Assembly (NCBI GenBank): GCA_004293145.1
Contig: RDYJ01000012.1
Span: 1-46,482 of the forward strand
DNA length: 46,482 nt
From: Nostocales cyanobacterium
Lineage (GTDB): Bacteria; Cyanobacteriota; Cyanobacteriia; Cyanobacteriales; Nostocaceae
Direction: 5' to 3'
Both the position numbers and the translations under genes were made by a program. This document shows positions 35,913-44,457 of this stretch, one piece after another. The first letter of the stretch is position 1, and every line of letters starts with the position of its first letter. Under the pieces are notes generated by a model that worked only from the letters and a program-made list of their open reading frames with translations, was not told where the DNA came from and ran no database searches.

Positions 35913-36228
35913 ATAATATTTGATTTTGAATAGATTACATCCAGACTTATCCTCTTTTTTCTCTATTCTCAGCCGCAAAGAATAAAGATGGCTTTGCCAC
36001 GTAAGCTATCACAAATCAAATCGGATTGGTATGGGTAGAAATAATTGTCGGTAAAATACCAACAGAGAAACTCTCTTAGTCAAGGTCTTGTAGCTGCTGT
36101 CTACTGTTTTCCGCCTTTTGCACTGAATACGCTGGTTTTATGTAAATATGTAGTTAAATTTTGTTAAGATTGAAGACGGCGTTAGCTCTTCCTCCCCAAA
36201 TCCTTATCCCCTACCTGAGACAGACTTC

Positions 36229-37923
36229 ATGCTGCGACTAGAACATATCAGTAAAATTTATCCTACAGGCGAAGTTCTTAAAGATATCAACTGGGAAGTG
36301 AAACCAGGCGATCGCATCGGCTTAGTCGGCGTTAACGGTGCAGGAAAGTCCACCCAGCTGAAAATCATCTCTGGGGAAATGGAACCCACTTCAGGGGAAA
36401 TTATCCGCCCTGCCAGCCTACACATAGCATATCTTAACCAAGAGTTTGAGGTTGATCCCACCCGGACAGTTAATGAAGAGTTTTGGACAGTATTTAAAGA
36501 AGCTAATGCAGTACAATTAGCTTTGGCGCAGGTGCATCGAGATATGGAAACAGCTACGCCAGAGGAACTAGATGAACTGATTCATCAGATGGATCGCTGG
36601 CAACGCCAATTTGAAGCTTTGGATGGCTACAGCTTAGATACCCGCATCGGTAAAATTTTACCAGAAATGGGATTTCAGGTAGAAGATGGCGATCGCCTGG
36701 TGAGTGCCTTTTCTGGTGGTTGGCAAATGCGGATGAGTTTAGGTAAAATCCTGTTGCAAAAGCCAGATTTGTTACTACTGGATGAACCGACAAACCATTT
36801 AGACTTAGAAACCATTGAATGGTTAGAAAATTACCTCAAAGGTTTAGTCACTCCAATGGTGATAGTTTCCCATGACCGGGAATTTCTAGACAGACTATGT
36901 ACCCAAATTGTGGAAACTGAACGTGGTGTTTCTACAACTTATCTCGGTAATTACTCAACTTACCTGCAACAAAAAGCTGAAAGTCAATCAGCACAACTGA
37001 ACGCTTATGAACGTCAACAAAAAGAATTAGAAAAACAACAAGCATTTGTAGACAAATTCCGCGCCAGCGCAACCCGCAGTACCCAAGCAAAAAGCCGGGA
37101 AAAACAACTAGATAAAATTGAACGCATCGAAGCACCTATAGCCGGTGTGAGAACTCTACATTTCCGTTTTCCTCCCGCACCTCGCAGCGGCAGAGAAGTA
37201 GTAGAAATTAAAGAATTAACTCATGTTTATGGGGATAAAATTCTGTTCTTAGGCGCTAATCTGCTGATTGAAAGAGGCGATAGAATTGCTTTCTTGGGTC
37301 CCAATGGTGCTGGTAAATCTACACTGTTAAAAATCATTATGGGTGCAGAACCACCCACCGAAGGAACTGTGAAGCTAGGTGATCACAATGTGATTCCTGG
37401 TTACTTTGAGCAGAACCAAGCGGAAGCATTAGATTTGAATAAAACCGTCATGGAAACAATTCATGATGAAGTTCCCGACTGGACAAACGAAGAAGTCCGC
37501 ACATTGTTGGGAAGATTTTTATTCACTGGTGACACCGTATTTAAGAAAGTTGGGGCGTTAAGCGGAGGAGAAAAAGCCCGTTTAGCATTGGCAAAAATGC
37601 TGTTACGTCCAGCGAATTTAATTATTCTGGATGAGCCTACCAACCACTTAGATATTCCTGCTAAGGAAATGATGGAAGAAGCCTTACAGAACTATGACGG
37701 TACAGCGATTGTAGTTTCCCATGACCGTTATTTTATCTCCCAGGTAGCTAACAAAATCGTGGAAATTCGTGATGGTGAATTCCGGGTTTATTTAGGAGAT
37801 TACCATTACTATCTCAACAAAATTGCAGAAGAGAAAGAACAAGCTAAGTTAGCCGCAATAGAGGCAGAAAAAGCGGCTAAGAAAGCAGCTAAAGCAGCGA
37901 AAGCTGGGGCTAAGAGAAAATAA
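36229..37923 (+). CDS. ABC-F family ATP-binding protein
   Basis: 564 residues, two ABC ATPase domains in one chain and no membrane domain. Domain 1 has Walker A GVNGAGKST (34-42), signature FSGGWQMR and Walker B LLLLDEPTNHLDL; domain 2 has GPNGAGKST (about 355), signature LSGGEKARLALAKMLL and LIILDEPTNHLDI. Between them is the charged P-site-tRNA interaction motif linker (AYERQQKELEKQQAFVDKFR). ABC-F proteins act on the ribosome to relieve stalls or confer antibiotic tolerance. The C-terminal Lys/Ala tail (EKAAKKAAKAAKAGAKRK) may contact rRNA. I cannot assign it to EttA, Uup or another subgroup with certainty. It is monocistronic, ending at a strong hairpin. Confidence 0.95.
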   Translation: MLRLEHISKIYPTGEVLKDINWEVKPGDRIGLVGVNGAGKSTQLKIISGEMEPTSGEIIRPASLHIAYLNQEFEVDPTRTVNEEFWTVFKEANAVQLALAQVHRDMETATPEELDELIHQMDRWQRQFEALDGYSLDTRIGKILPEMGFQVEDGDRLVSAFSGGWQMRMSLGKILLQKPDLLLLDEPTNHLDLETIEWLENYLKGLVTPMVIVSHDREFLDRLCTQIVETERGVSTTYLGNYSTYLQQKAESQSAQLNAYERQQKELEKQQAFVDKFRASATRSTQAKSREKQLDKIERIEAPIAGVRTLHFRFPPAPRSGREVVEIKELTHVYGDKILFLGANLLIERGDRIAFLGPNGAGKSTLLKIIMGAEPPTEGTVKLGDHNVIPGYFEQNQAEALDLNKTVMETIHDEVPDWTNEEVRTLLGRFLFTGDTVFKKVGALSGGEKARLALAKMLLRPANLIILDEPTNHLDIPAKEMMEEALQNYDGTAIVVSHDRYFISQVANKIVEIRDGEFRVYLGDYHYYLNKIAEEKEQAKLAAIEAEKAAKKAAKAAKAGAKRK

Positions 37924-37958
37924 AATATTGAGTTTGGATAACTCATATAGAAGTTCAG

Positions 37959-37987
37959 ATCCCTAATTTCTTGAAGAAGTTAGGGAT
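37959..37987 (+). terminator. Hairpin after the ABC-F gene
   Basis: ATCCCTAATTTCTT and the matching GAAGTTAGGGAT form about 13 pairs around a minimal loop, followed by TTGTTCC. It shares its core with hairpins at 7424 and 45702. Confidence 0.6.
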
Positions 37988-38081
37988 TTGTTCCGGCTAT
38001 AGTTATAGAATTTTTATCTGATACTTACTGAAGGTGGAAAATATTCTGTTAAACGAATATATCCACCAGGAACAGGTTATA

Positions 38082-38399
38082 TTAATAAATTAAACTGTCC
38101 AAACCTTTTTGACGGACTAAATGTAGTAATTTAAGAGCCGCGCCTGTAGGTCTTTTTTGCCCAATTTCCCATTTTTGAACAGTTGATGAACTGATGTTTA
38201 AAATAGCAGCAAACACAGATTGGCTGACATTAAATGATTCACGAAGTTGCTTAATTTGTTGAGGTTCTAGCGGTTCAATTGGAGGTAAACACAAGCTATC
38301 AAATTCGCGTAACGTAACTTGACTCATTACACCAGCCTTGTATAGTCCTATAGCAGTTTCGTGAACAGCCTCAAGAATTGCTGACTTCTTCTTCCTCAT
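38082..38399 (-). CDS. XRE-family antitoxin
   Basis: 105 residues. The C-terminal half is a Cro/CI helix-turn-helix: IKQLRESFNVSQSVFAAILN, then ISSSTVQKWEIGQKRPTG, and ALKLLHLVRQKGL. The N-terminal half has the 'alpha-helix plus DSLCLPPIEPLEPQQIKQLR' linker seen in antitoxins paired with RelE/HigB toxins. It should neutralise the upstream toxin and repress the operon by binding the palindrome at 38788-38806. Its start overlaps the toxin 3' end by 29 bases, in a different frame. The toxin-first order is typical of HigBA-type modules. Confidence 0.88.
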   Translation of the reverse strand: MRKKKSAILEAVHETAIGLYKAGVMSQVTLREFDSLCLPPIEPLEPQQIKQLRESFNVSQSVFAAILNISSSTVQKWEIGQKRPTGAALKLLHLVRQKGLDSLIY

Positions 38400-38766
38400 T
38401 ACAGATTACCTCTATTAATTCATCTTTCAATTTTGCTGTTTCAATAGCCTCTGCTGTTAAAGACAGTAGTTCTGATGACAGTTTTTTCAAGGCTTCTTTT
38501 TCATCCTGATCAATATTGCTGCGCTCGTTTTTTGGAAACCCAAACACAAAAAACCAGCTATCTTCCTTGTTAGTAGCAACCAATGTACGGAAACCAGCCC
38601 TCTTGCCTTTTCCAGAACGAGCGATGCGTTTTTTAAATAGTCCACCTCCTAGATCCGCATCGTAAAGACCTGCTGCCATTTCTGCAACAGCATTACAGAG
38701 ACTAGAATCATTTAACTTCTGATCTTTTGCCCAACGGTTAAACCATCGGGTTTTGTAGATTGCCAT
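38371..38766 (-). CDS. RelE/HigB-type toxin
   Basis: 131 residues. The core IYKTRWFNRWAKDQKLNDSS, LYDADLGGGLFKKRIARSGK, GKRAGFRTLVATNKEDSWFF and FVFGFPKNERSNIDQDE is the type II toxin family formerly DUF1044 (RelE-like), predicted to be a ribosome-dependent or free mRNA interferase. The conserved Lys/Arg cluster (KKRIARSGKGKRAGFR) would hold the RNA. An acidic C-terminal extension (CNEEEEVSNS) overlaps the antitoxin start. GGAAAC lies seven bases before the ATG, behind a well-spaced promoter. The cassette is divergent from the AAA/TOPRIM pair. Confidence 0.86.
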   Translation of the reverse strand: MAIYKTRWFNRWAKDQKLNDSSLCNAVAEMAAGLYDADLGGGLFKKRIARSGKGKRAGFRTLVATNKEDSWFFVFGFPKNERSNIDQDEKEALKKLSSELLSLTAEAIETAKLKDELIEVICNEEEEVSNS

Positions 38767-38785
38767 ATTAGTTTCCTTTAACTAA

Positions 38786-38814
38786 AGTATAGCACTTGGT
38801 GCTATAATAGGCAA
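38786..38814 (-). promoter_or_regulatory. Promoter of the toxin-antitoxin operon
   Basis: On the minus strand TTGCCT (38814-38809) and TATACT (38791-38786) are 17 bases apart, the ideal spacing for a sigma-70-type promoter. It lies 20 bases before the toxin ATG, and the operator palindrome overlaps the -10 box and spacer. Confidence 0.68.
38788..38806. promoter_or_regulatory. Operator palindrome TATAGCAC-TTG-GTGCTATA
   Basis: Eight perfect base pairs of inverted repeat around a three-base centre, placed over the toxin-antitoxin promoter. This is the expected target of the HTH antitoxin. On the plus strand its right arm overlaps TATAAT (38803-38808), a possible -10 for the divergent ATPase gene, so the site could control both sides. 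Confidence 0.75.
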
Positions 38815-38915
38815 TTATTAAAAATGTGTTTGAAAGTGCGTATAATATATCTAATGTTATAATCAATCCTCAGTCACCACAAAAACAATCCAAGAGCCAA
38901 TTTATTTGTAAACAG

Positions 38916-40019
38916 ATGTTATCTAAACTAAGAGTTCAACACTACAAAAGCCTTTTTGATACAGAAATTGATTTAGAGCCATTGACTGTATTCATCGGTC
39001 CTAATGCTTCTGGAAAATCGAATATTTGTGAAGCTTTGGCTGTATTGTCTGATTTTCTGAAAAGACTTATGGATAATATTAATCAAGAAATAGTTTCTTT
39101 TTTTTCAGAATCATTAAAAACAGTAAGCAAAAATCAGCAAAGTCTTGAATCTAAATTCTGGCATGGAAATACAGATTTTATTTTATTAGAGGTTAGCGCA
39201 CTGACTGAAAATACTCATCCTTTTTTAGATATATCAGTTCATCTTGATTATCCTCAAAGGACAGTTAAGATAGGAAACAATGGCAGAAATCGTACACAAC
39301 CATTCACAAATGGACTCAGAAGTTTGCTAGTAGAGAATAAATATTCAGATTCTCCAGTTAATAAAGCTTTAAAAAAAGTCAGTATCTATGATTTTTCTCC
39401 AGGTGATATTTCTAGACAAACTTCAACAACTCCAATAATGAAGAGAACTGGAGAAGGAATAGCTTATGCTTTGCTGGATATTTTATTAGCTAATCGTGAA
39501 GGTTTTGATGAATTAGAAGCAAGATTAACAAAACTTGTTCCTAATATTAAAAAAGTCGTTTTACCTCGTGGTGAGAATAATACATTTTCCCTAGAATTGG
39601 TTGATAGATATTCAGAACATCATATTCCTGCTGCTGATATATCAGATGGAACATTAAGAATTCTGGCTTTTCTAACTGCACTCTATCAAGAAAACACGCC
39701 TAGTATTATTTGCTTTGAAGAAATAGAAAATGGTGTGCATCCTTGGTTACTGCACAAAATGATGGAGTTGCTAAAAATTGTTTCCACCGAAGGAATAACT
39801 GGAAAACCTGTGCAAGTTTTAATTACAACTCATTCTCCTGTGTTGTTAAATTATGTTGAACCATATCAAGTCCGTGCAGTTGAATTAGACAAAGAAGGTA
39901 AAACTCAAGTTCATAAATTACCTATAGATTCTGTCCGCTTTCAAAAAGCTTTAGAAGCTTATGATGGGGCTTTAGGTGAACTTTGGTTTACAAATGTGTT
40001 TGGAGGAAATCCAGAATGA
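38916..40019 (+). CDS. AAA family ATPase (OLD/ABC-type), partner of a TOPRIM protein
   Basis: 367 residues from the chosen start. The N-terminus KLRVQHYKSLFDTEIDLEPL leads into Walker A FIGPNASGKSN; the ABC-type signature is ADISDGTLRILAFLTAL, Walker B IICFEEIENGVHP, and the switch LITTHSPVLLNYV. This is the SMC/OLD-like ATPase fold (AAA_21). The ORF track starts 30 codons earlier at a GTG (38826), but that extension looks unrelated and the family usually begins at this ATG; neither start has a good ribosome-binding site. It overlaps the TOPRIM gene by ATGA, so the two are coupled. ATPase + TOPRIM pairs (OLD class 2, PARIS and others) act in phage defence; a defence role here is inferred. Confidence 0.85.
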   Translation: MLSKLRVQHYKSLFDTEIDLEPLTVFIGPNASGKSNICEALAVLSDFLKRLMDNINQEIVSFFSESLKTVSKNQQSLESKFWHGNTDFILLEVSALTENTHPFLDISVHLDYPQRTVKIGNNGRNRTQPFTNGLRSLLVENKYSDSPVNKALKKVSIYDFSPGDISRQTSTTPIMKRTGEGIAYALLDILLANREGFDELEARLTKLVPNIKKVVLPRGENNTFSLELVDRYSEHHIPAADISDGTLRILAFLTALYQENTPSIICFEEIENGVHPWLLHKMMELLKIVSTEGITGKPVQVLITTHSPVLLNYVEPYQVRAVELDKEGKTQVHKLPIDSVRFQKALEAYDGALGELWFTNVFGGNPE

Positions 40020-40765
40020 GTCGTCGGATTCGGATTGGTCTAATTGCTGAAGGGGAAGCGGAATTAGGTGCAAGTATTCCTTATATTAAACCAGAAGATG
40101 GTGGAAAAGTAATTGCAAGAGAAAATGAAGGCGGACTGCATACTTTAATTAGACGAGAACTCGAAAATGCTGGATTTCCTGATTGTGATTTTGTCCAAAG
40201 ACATCCGTAAATTAAAGAAAGTCAAAAACTTACTTTACGGACTGGACATTCTATTTTAGATCCAAAATATCTAGCCCAAATTGTTATTTTATGGAAACCC
40301 GAAGAGGTAGATATGATCCTCATTGTGGTTGATGCAGATGATAATATAAATCAAAGGAAAATTGATTTAGAACGGGCTGTAAATAAAATTCGTGATAATC
40401 ATTTAGATATTAACGAGCAACCAATTAGCGATCGCAGTGCTGGAGGTTTAGCAATTAGAAATTTCGAGACGTGGTTAATAGCTGATACCCAAACTGTTTC
40501 GACTATATTAGGTGTAGAATTGCCACCTCTGGAAAATTTAGAGGATTTAAACAATACAAAGAATATTTTGGAGAATGGAATCTCAGAATCAAAGTATTTG
40601 TCCGAAGACATTGGCAATCAACGTCCGCTACAAATTCGCTATAACTTAGCTTTTCAGATTGATTTAGAGAGCATTAAAACTGGCTGTCCTGGCGGATATG
40701 CTGCTTTTGTAAAAGATTTACTGGTAGCGACAAAAGCCGTTATACCCATTCTTGATACAAATTGA
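40016..40765 (+). pseudogene. TOPRIM (DUF4276-like) nuclease gene with an in-frame stop
   Basis: Read through, the frame gives 249 codons with one TAA at 40208-40210 (codon 65); the ORF track shows it as two pieces, 40016-40210 and 40313-40765, both in this frame. The first half has RIRIGLIAEGEAELG with the TOPRIM Glu, and the second ILIVVDADDN with the Asp-x-Asp metal site and NFETWLIAD, resembling DUF4276. Codons 66-99 (IKESQKLTLRTGHSILDPKY) continue smoothly after the stop, so no other damage is seen. A CAA-to-TAA change would explain it. Alternatives are sequencing error or a recent loss of function. The ATGA overlap with the ATPase is intact. If the halves are not joined, the metal site is split. 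Confidence 0.78.
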
Positions 40766-40976
40766 AGATGGAGATTTGAGCGATCGCATAAAATCTGAGC
40801 AAGAAGCGATAAAATTAGTTTTTGGGATTTTTAGCTTGTTTGTTTACAGGGTTTAAGCACCCACTGCGCTAATAGTTAAGAAGGTTACTGACAAATTAAT
40901 CCGCAGAATTTAACTTACATCGGCGGTTAGGAATGGTATCATTCGGATATTACAAAAAGTAAAGGGCAATTTTACT

Positions 40977-42575
40977 ATGACCAAAGCACCTGTTGCTCCT
41001 GTGGTGCTAGTCATTTTAGATGGATGGGGCTACTGTGAGGACAAGCGCGGAAACGCGATCGCGGCTGCTAAAACTCCCATTATGGATAGTTTATGGGCAG
41101 CCTATCCCCACACCCTCATCCGCACTTCAGGAAAAGCCGTAGGGTTGCCAGAAGGTCAAATGGGCAACTCGGAAGTTGGTCATTTGAATATTGGCGCTGG
41201 GCGTGTGGTTCCCCAAGAACTGGTACGCATCTCGGATGCAGTTGAAGATGGTTCTCTAGCCTCTAACCCAGCACTTGTCAAAATTTGCCAGGAAGTTCGC
41301 TCATCTAATGGCAAGTTACATCTAGTAGGGCTTTGTTCTGACGGGGGGGTACATTCGCATCTTACCCATCTACTTGGACTGCTTGACATAGCCAAAGAAC
41401 AGCGAATTTCACAAGTATGTATCCATGCCATTATGGACGGGCGTGATACTCTACCCAGTGATGGCGTTAAGTACATCCAAAAATTGCAAGACTACATAGA
41501 CCGTGTGGAAATAGGGCAGATAGTCACTGTGAGCGGTCGTTATTATGCAATGGACCGCGATAACCGCTGGGATCGAGTCCAACGTGCTTACAATGTGATG
41601 ACACAGGATGGACCTGGTAATGGAGTTACGGCCTTAGAGGTCTTGCAAACATCCTATTCTGAAGGCGTAACCGACGAGTTTATTGATCCTGTGAGAATTG
41701 CTCCTGGCGCAGTTGCACCTGGAGATGGGGTGATATTTTTCAATTTCCGCCCCGACCGCGCCAGACAATTAACTCAAGCTTTTGTTAGTCCCACTTTTCA
41801 GGGTTTTGAAAGACAGCAAATTACACCGCTGTCCTTTGTGACATTTACTCAGTATGACCCAGATTTACCTGTATCTGTGGCCTTTACTCCCCAGAACTTG
41901 ACGAATATTCTGGGTGAAGTTATTGCTAATCATGGTCTCAAACAGTTTCGGACTGCGGAAACCGAAAAATATGCCCACGTCACCTATTTCTTTAATGGGG
42001 GACTAGAAGAACCTTGTGATGGTGAAGACCGGGAACTTGTCAGTAGTCCAATGGTGGCTACCTACGACAAAGAACCGGCAATGTCAGCAAAAGCAGTGAC
42101 GGATGTGGCGATCGCTGCAATGAGAAAGGGCATCTACTCCCTCATGGTCATGAACTATGCTAACCCTGATATGGTGGGGCATACAGGACAAGTAGACGCT
42201 ACAGTCACAGCCATTGAAACAGTAGATCGCTGTTTGGGTCGTCTCATCGATAGTATTGGCAAAGCCGGGGGGACAGCAATTATTACTGCTGACCACGGCA
42301 ATGCTGAGTATATGTTAGATGATAACGGTAATCCTTGGACGGCGCATACTACTAACCCTGTTCCCCTAATCTTGGTAGAAGGCGAAAAAGTCAAAATACC
42401 TGGATATGGTACAGATGTGGAATTGCGGAATGATGGCAAATTAGCCGATATTGCTCCCACTATTCTGGATATTTTACAGCTACCCCAGCCTCCAGAAATG
42501 ACAGGGCGATCGCTCCTCAAAGCCGCAGAATATGATTTACAACTGAATCGTACTCCTGCACAAGTAGGTTTGTAA
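40977..42575 (+). CDS. gpmI: 2,3-bisphosphoglycerate-independent phosphoglycerate mutase
   Basis: 532 residues. It interconverts 3- and 2-phosphoglycerate in glycolysis and gluconeogenesis, with two Mn2+ ions and a phosphoserine intermediate. The N-terminal metal Asp is in VLVILDGWGYCEDKRGN; the nucleophile Ser65 is in QMGNSEVGHLNIGAG; HAIMDGRDTLPSDG and FFNFRPDRARQLTQ bind substrate; the second metal cluster is IITADHGNAEYM and AHTTNPVPL. The ATG at 40977 is the natural start. It is followed after 238 bases by secG, an order I believe is common in cyanobacteria. Confidence 0.98.
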   Translation: MTKAPVAPVVLVILDGWGYCEDKRGNAIAAAKTPIMDSLWAAYPHTLIRTSGKAVGLPEGQMGNSEVGHLNIGAGRVVPQELVRISDAVEDGSLASNPALVKICQEVRSSNGKLHLVGLCSDGGVHSHLTHLLGLLDIAKEQRISQVCIHAIMDGRDTLPSDGVKYIQKLQDYIDRVEIGQIVTVSGRYYAMDRDNRWDRVQRAYNVMTQDGPGNGVTALEVLQTSYSEGVTDEFIDPVRIAPGAVAPGDGVIFFNFRPDRARQLTQAFVSPTFQGFERQQITPLSFVTFTQYDPDLPVSVAFTPQNLTNILGEVIANHGLKQFRTAETEKYAHVTYFFNGGLEEPCDGEDRELVSSPMVATYDKEPAMSAKAVTDVAIAAMRKGIYSLMVMNYANPDMVGHTGQVDATVTAIETVDRCLGRLIDSIGKAGGTAIITADHGNAEYMLDDNGNPWTAHTTNPVPLILVEGEKVKIPGYGTDVELRNDGKLADIAPTILDILQLPQPPEMTGRSLLKAAEYDLQLNRTPAQVGL

Positions 42576-42655
42576 AACAGGTTCTAGTTAACAGTTAACT
42601 TTCTACAGTTAACTGTTTTCTGAGTCCTAACCCAAGTAATTGTCAAGGAAAATTG

Positions 42656-42685
42656 AACGCAGATAAACGCAGATAAACGCAGATA
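42656..42685. repeat. Decamer repeat AACGCAGATA, three units
   Basis: Three perfect units between gpmI and secG. It is the reverse complement of the arrays at 11841 and 45771. Confidence 0.9.
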
Positions 42686-42813
42686 AATACGGTTGAATTC
42701 ATGGATTTCATGATTCTGTACAGCTTTAGATAAAATTGGGATTAACAAATTTTTAATCGGCGTGCTACGTTTAAATTATATTCAGTCTCATCTTTAGGAA
42801 TTTTTAATGGCGT

Positions 42814-43047
42814 ATGACAGTTACTAGCATCGTACAAGGAATTTGGGCGTTCTCTGCTTTAGGTTTAATTATACTGGTTTTACTACATAGCCCTAAAGGT
42901 GACGGTATTGGTGCTATTGGTGGACAAGCTCAACTTTTTAGCAGCACCAAAAGCGCAGAAAACACATTAAATCGTGTTACTTGGGCGTTAGTAGTAATTT
43001 TCCTCGGTTTAACAGTGGTTTTAAGTGCTAACTGGCTACCTAAATAA
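42814..43047 (+). CDS. secG: Preprotein translocase subunit SecG
   Basis: 77 residues with two membrane helices (WAFSALGLIILVLLHSP; VTWALVVIFLGLTVVLSANW) and the conserved loop GDGIGAIGGQAQLFSSTKSA between them. SecG assists SecYE-mediated export. The ATG at 42814 overlaps an out-of-frame ATG; the protein start MTVTSIVQGIW is the normal one. It begins 238 bases after gpmI and ends six bases before the metzincin gene, suggesting one message for the last two. Confidence 0.96.
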   Translation: MTVTSIVQGIWAFSALGLIILVLLHSPKGDGIGAIGGQAQLFSSTKSAENTLNRVTWALVVIFLGLTVVLSANWLPK

Positions 43048-43053
43048 GCAAAA

Positions 43054-43824
43054 ATGGGGAACATCACCCAAAAGCCAATGTACAAAATCCAAAATAATAG
43101 ATTATTTTGGCAGAGATTATTAACAGTTCTGACTTTATTTATAAGTACAGGACTGTTAGTTATTTTAACTAATTTCCAAACTAACGCTACTAACCAGAAT
43201 TCCTATCAACAAAAACCCCATCCTTTACCACCTACCTTAGAAAAATGGCAAGATAAAACCAACAGTGGTGATTATTTTGATAACATCCAACCTACTAAAG
43301 TTGGTTATTTAATTTGGTCAAGTTTTCCAGTCAAAGTGAAGATAGAAAAACCCACGGGAATAAGTGAAAAACAATCACAAGTATGGGTTAATAATGTTTT
43401 ACAAACTATTCAAGAATGGAATATTTATTTACCTTTGCAGGTAGTTGAAAATTCAGAAGTTGCTGATATTAAAATTGTCCGCAAAGCACCACCTTTACAA
43501 ATTGAACCTGGTAGTAAAATTCCTCGTGCGCGTTCTGCGTTAACAACCTACGAATTATACAATCAAAATCATCAAAATAACATCTTATCTCACCATTTTA
43601 CTATTCTGTTAAGCCCTAGTCAAACTGGTGATTATGTATTATCAGCAGCACGTCATGAACTCGGACACGCTTTAGGAATTTGGGGTCATAGTCCATTACA
43701 AACTGATGCACTTTATTTTTCTCAAGTTCGTAAACCTGTGTCTATTTCTACTAGAGATGTGAATACTTTAAAGAAGGTTTATGAACAGTCTACGAGTTTG
43801 GGGTGGTCAGTGGTGGAAAATTAA
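43054..43824 (+). CDS. Membrane-anchored metzincin (matrixin-like) zinc protease
   Basis: 256 residues. One N-terminal membrane helix or uncleaved signal (LLTVLTLFISTGLLVILTNF, about 22-41) is followed by a linker and a catalytic domain (about 75-250). The zinc site is ARHELGHALGIWGHS: His201, Glu202, His205, His211, the HExxHxxGxxH metzincin pattern. The usual Met-turn is replaced: TDALYFSQ shows Leu where Met is expected. It should act outside the plasma membrane. It starts six bases after secG, and its last four bases overlap the convergent DUF29 gene. Substrate unknown; the fold assignment is good, M10 membership likely. Confidence 0.86.
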   Translation: MGNITQKPMYKIQNNRLFWQRLLTVLTLFISTGLLVILTNFQTNATNQNSYQQKPHPLPPTLEKWQDKTNSGDYFDNIQPTKVGYLIWSSFPVKVKIEKPTGISEKQSQVWVNNVLQTIQEWNIYLPLQVVENSEVADIKIVRKAPPLQIEPGSKIPRARSALTTYELYNQNHQNNILSHHFTILLSPSQTGDYVLSAARHELGHALGIWGHSPLQTDALYFSQVRKPVSISTRDVNTLKKVYEQSTSLGWSVVEN

Positions 43825-44264
43825 GGCAACCAGTTTTTATCCAAAATCTGAACCAAAGTGTAAGGACATGATTCTGGTAAATTAGTTAGCTTGCTTTTAG
43901 TTTTCACATAATCTAAAGCATTGCTATAAATCATGATCAAATTTTCATCTAAATGGTTGCGTAAATTAGCAGTTAAATCTTCATTGATTTGATTACGAAA
44001 ACTAATAATTTCCGCCGCCCAATGATGGGCATTTCGGGATTTTTCTAGTTCCCAATATTGATAAAGTAATAAATGTCTAATAATCTGTTCTAATAGACTT
44101 CTTACTCTTCTTTTTTCGTTTTTAGCCAATTCTTCTAACTCTGCAATTAAATTTTCATAATCAATATCTGCTACTTGACGAGATTTGAGAAGTCTAATTG
44201 TCTCCTCTAACCATTCCAAGTAATCACGCTCATATAATTGCTGTATGTCAATGATTGCAGTCAT
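43821..44264 (-). CDS. DUF29 family protein
   Basis: 147 residues. It begins IDIQQLYERDYLEWLEETIR, then DIDYENLIAELEELAKNEKR and SLLEQIIRHLLLYQYWELEK, and contains HHWAAEIISFRNQI, the signature of the small helical DUF29 family that is highly multiplied in filamentous cyanobacteria. Function unknown; no catalytic motif seen. It is cytoplasmic, mostly alpha-helical. Its stop overlaps the end of the metzincin gene tail-to-tail (four bases). The start ATG at 44264 is the first of the frame. Confidence 0.88.
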   Translation of the reverse strand: MTAIIDIQQLYERDYLEWLEETIRLLKSRQVADIDYENLIAELEELAKNEKRRVRSLLEQIIRHLLLYQYWELEKSRNAHHWAAEIISFRNQINEDLTANLRNHLDENLIMIYSNALDYVKTKSKLTNLPESCPYTLVQILDKNWLP

Positions 44265-44457
44265 GTTTAGATTTTGTAGATCGATTTTCTACTAGATGAC
44301 AGCGAAAATTATCCGTATTGAATAAATTATTTAGATAATATCACAGTATGGGATCTGATACTCACAGAAGTTATCAAAAATTATATCAAATCGTGACCAA
44401 AAAAAACTAACATAATCTTAATAGCTCAAACATAGCAATAAAGATAGCGATAAAATT

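Larger units (their letters stand above)
35422..36228. other. Divergent intergenic region, antiporter / ABC-F gene
   Basis: 807 bases without a gene. It holds two copies of a 14-base direct repeat (ATTGTGAATTTTAG, 35621-35648) and a 14-base perfect palindrome (35899-35912). Both promoters should be here; I cannot define them. No small ORF looked real. Confidence 0.6.
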
